Part shown: positions 5,349 through 5,855 of the stretch, in pieces
How the letters are laid out: each line of letters starts with the position of its first letter
Position numbering within the stretch: position 1 is the stretch's first letter
Source of the DNA: Nanobdellota archaeon
GTDB taxonomy: Archaea; Nanobdellota; Nanobdellia; Woesearchaeales; GW2011-AR9
DNA length: 5,855 nucleotides
Assembly (NCBI GenBank): GCA_018812355.1
Contig: JAHJDQ010000090.1
Coordinates: forward strand, 1-5,855
Reading direction: 5' to 3'
Translations under genes and position numbers: made by a program
The notes under the pieces: generated by a model
The model's input: the letters and a program-made list of their open reading frames with translations, nothing else
Told to the model about the DNA's origin: nothing
Databases searched by the model: none

Positions 5349-5855
5349 ATGCTAAAAATAGAGAAAATCAAATCTGGTTACGAAAAAATTGAAGTTTTAC
5401 ATGAAGTTAACTTAGAAGTTAATCCTGCAGAAATTGTTGCAATCATTGGACCAAACGGATCAGGAAAATCTACAGTGCTTAAAAGTATATTTAATCAATG
5501 TAATATTTATTCAGGAAAAATTATTTGGAAAGATAAAAACATAACTAAATTCCCAACTCATGAATTAATTTATGAGGGAATCTCCTATGTACCACAGGGC
5601 AGACAAGTATTTGGTAATTTAACTGTCAGAGAGAATCTGGAGATGGGAGCATATATTATGACCAATCACCAATTATTAAAAACAAATATTGAAGATGTTT
5701 TTGACAAATTTCCTCTCTTAAAAACAAAACAAGATGAATATGCTTTTGCTTTATCTGGTGGACAACAACAAATGCTGGCTATTGGTAGGGCATTGATTCA
5801 AAATCCTCAATTATTATTACTAGATGAGCCCTCTTTAGGATTAAGTCCGAAAGCA
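5349..5855 (+). CDS. livF: Branched-chain amino acid-type ABC transporter ATPase LivF (C-terminus beyond window)
   Basis: The partner ATPase of LivG; 169 codons are present and the frame is open at the edge, so about 65-70 residues of a typical 235 are missing. Reading the frame gives Walker A GPNGSGKS (34-41), YVPQGRQVFGNLTVRENL (80-97), the canonical signature LSGGQ (135-139) followed by QQQMLAIGRAL, Walker B LLLLDE (155-160) and SLGLSP (162-167). The block at 80-97 and the LSGGQQQMLAIGRAL run separate LivF from LivG. The family usually has VPEGR at the Q-loop; here it is VPQGR. The switch histidine lies beyond the window. The start ATG is one base after the livG stop, with AGGAG (5338-5342) six bases upstream inside the last livG codons. 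Confidence 0.93.
   Translation, partial: MLKIEKIKSGYEKIEVLHEVNLEVNPAEIVAIIGPNGSGKSTVLKSIFNQCNIYSGKIIWKDKNITKFPTHELIYEGISYVPQGRQVFGNLTVRENLEMGAYIMTNHQLLKTNIEDVFDKFPLLKTKQDEYAFALSGGQQQMLAIGRALIQNPQLLLLDEPSLGLSPKA

Overview
The window looks like part of a small, AT-rich archaeal genome, possibly DPANN-type, though the lineage is inferred and cannot be proved here. Pointers to Archaea are a TrmB-family regulator, TATA-box-like sequences at suitable distances upstream of the starts, GAGGT/GAGG ribosome-binding sites, a poly-T tract just after a stop codon, and one gene start with no Shine-Dalgarno sequence.

Layout. Bases 1 to about 790 hold no convincing gene. They are visibly richer in G and C than the rest and are packed with inverted repeats, dispersed CACTTCGT words and short direct repeats. 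The most notable structure is an imperfect inverted repeat (122-204 and 330-512). Each arm carries an outward-facing Shine-Dalgarno-like sequence followed by an ATG. From 792 to 5855 everything belongs to one branched-chain/hydrophobic amino-acid ABC transporter (HAAT/LIV family). The lipoprotein substrate-binding gene is on the minus strand (817-1926), with a poly-T terminator right after its stop. A 139-base divergent promoter region follows. On the plus strand come a TrmB-family regulator (2066-2824), the permeases livH (2858-3739) and livM (3736-4608), and the ATPases livG (4610-5347) and livF (5349 to the window edge, missing its C-terminus).

How they work together. The binding protein would be anchored outside the membrane by a lipid on Cys21 and would deliver ligand to the LivH/LivM channel, which LivG and LivF power. 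The regulator leads the plus-strand operon and shares the control region with the divergent binding-protein gene, so it probably controls both transcripts and itself. A TACT-N10-AGTA dyad just before its start codon is a candidate operator.

The transporter is a recognisable, known system. The less ordinary parts are the TrmB regulator paired with an amino-acid-type transporter, the small control elements around it (dyad, TTA microsatellite, Shine-Dalgarno in a hairpin loop), and the structured repeat region on the left. I see no clear evidence of a wholly new system.
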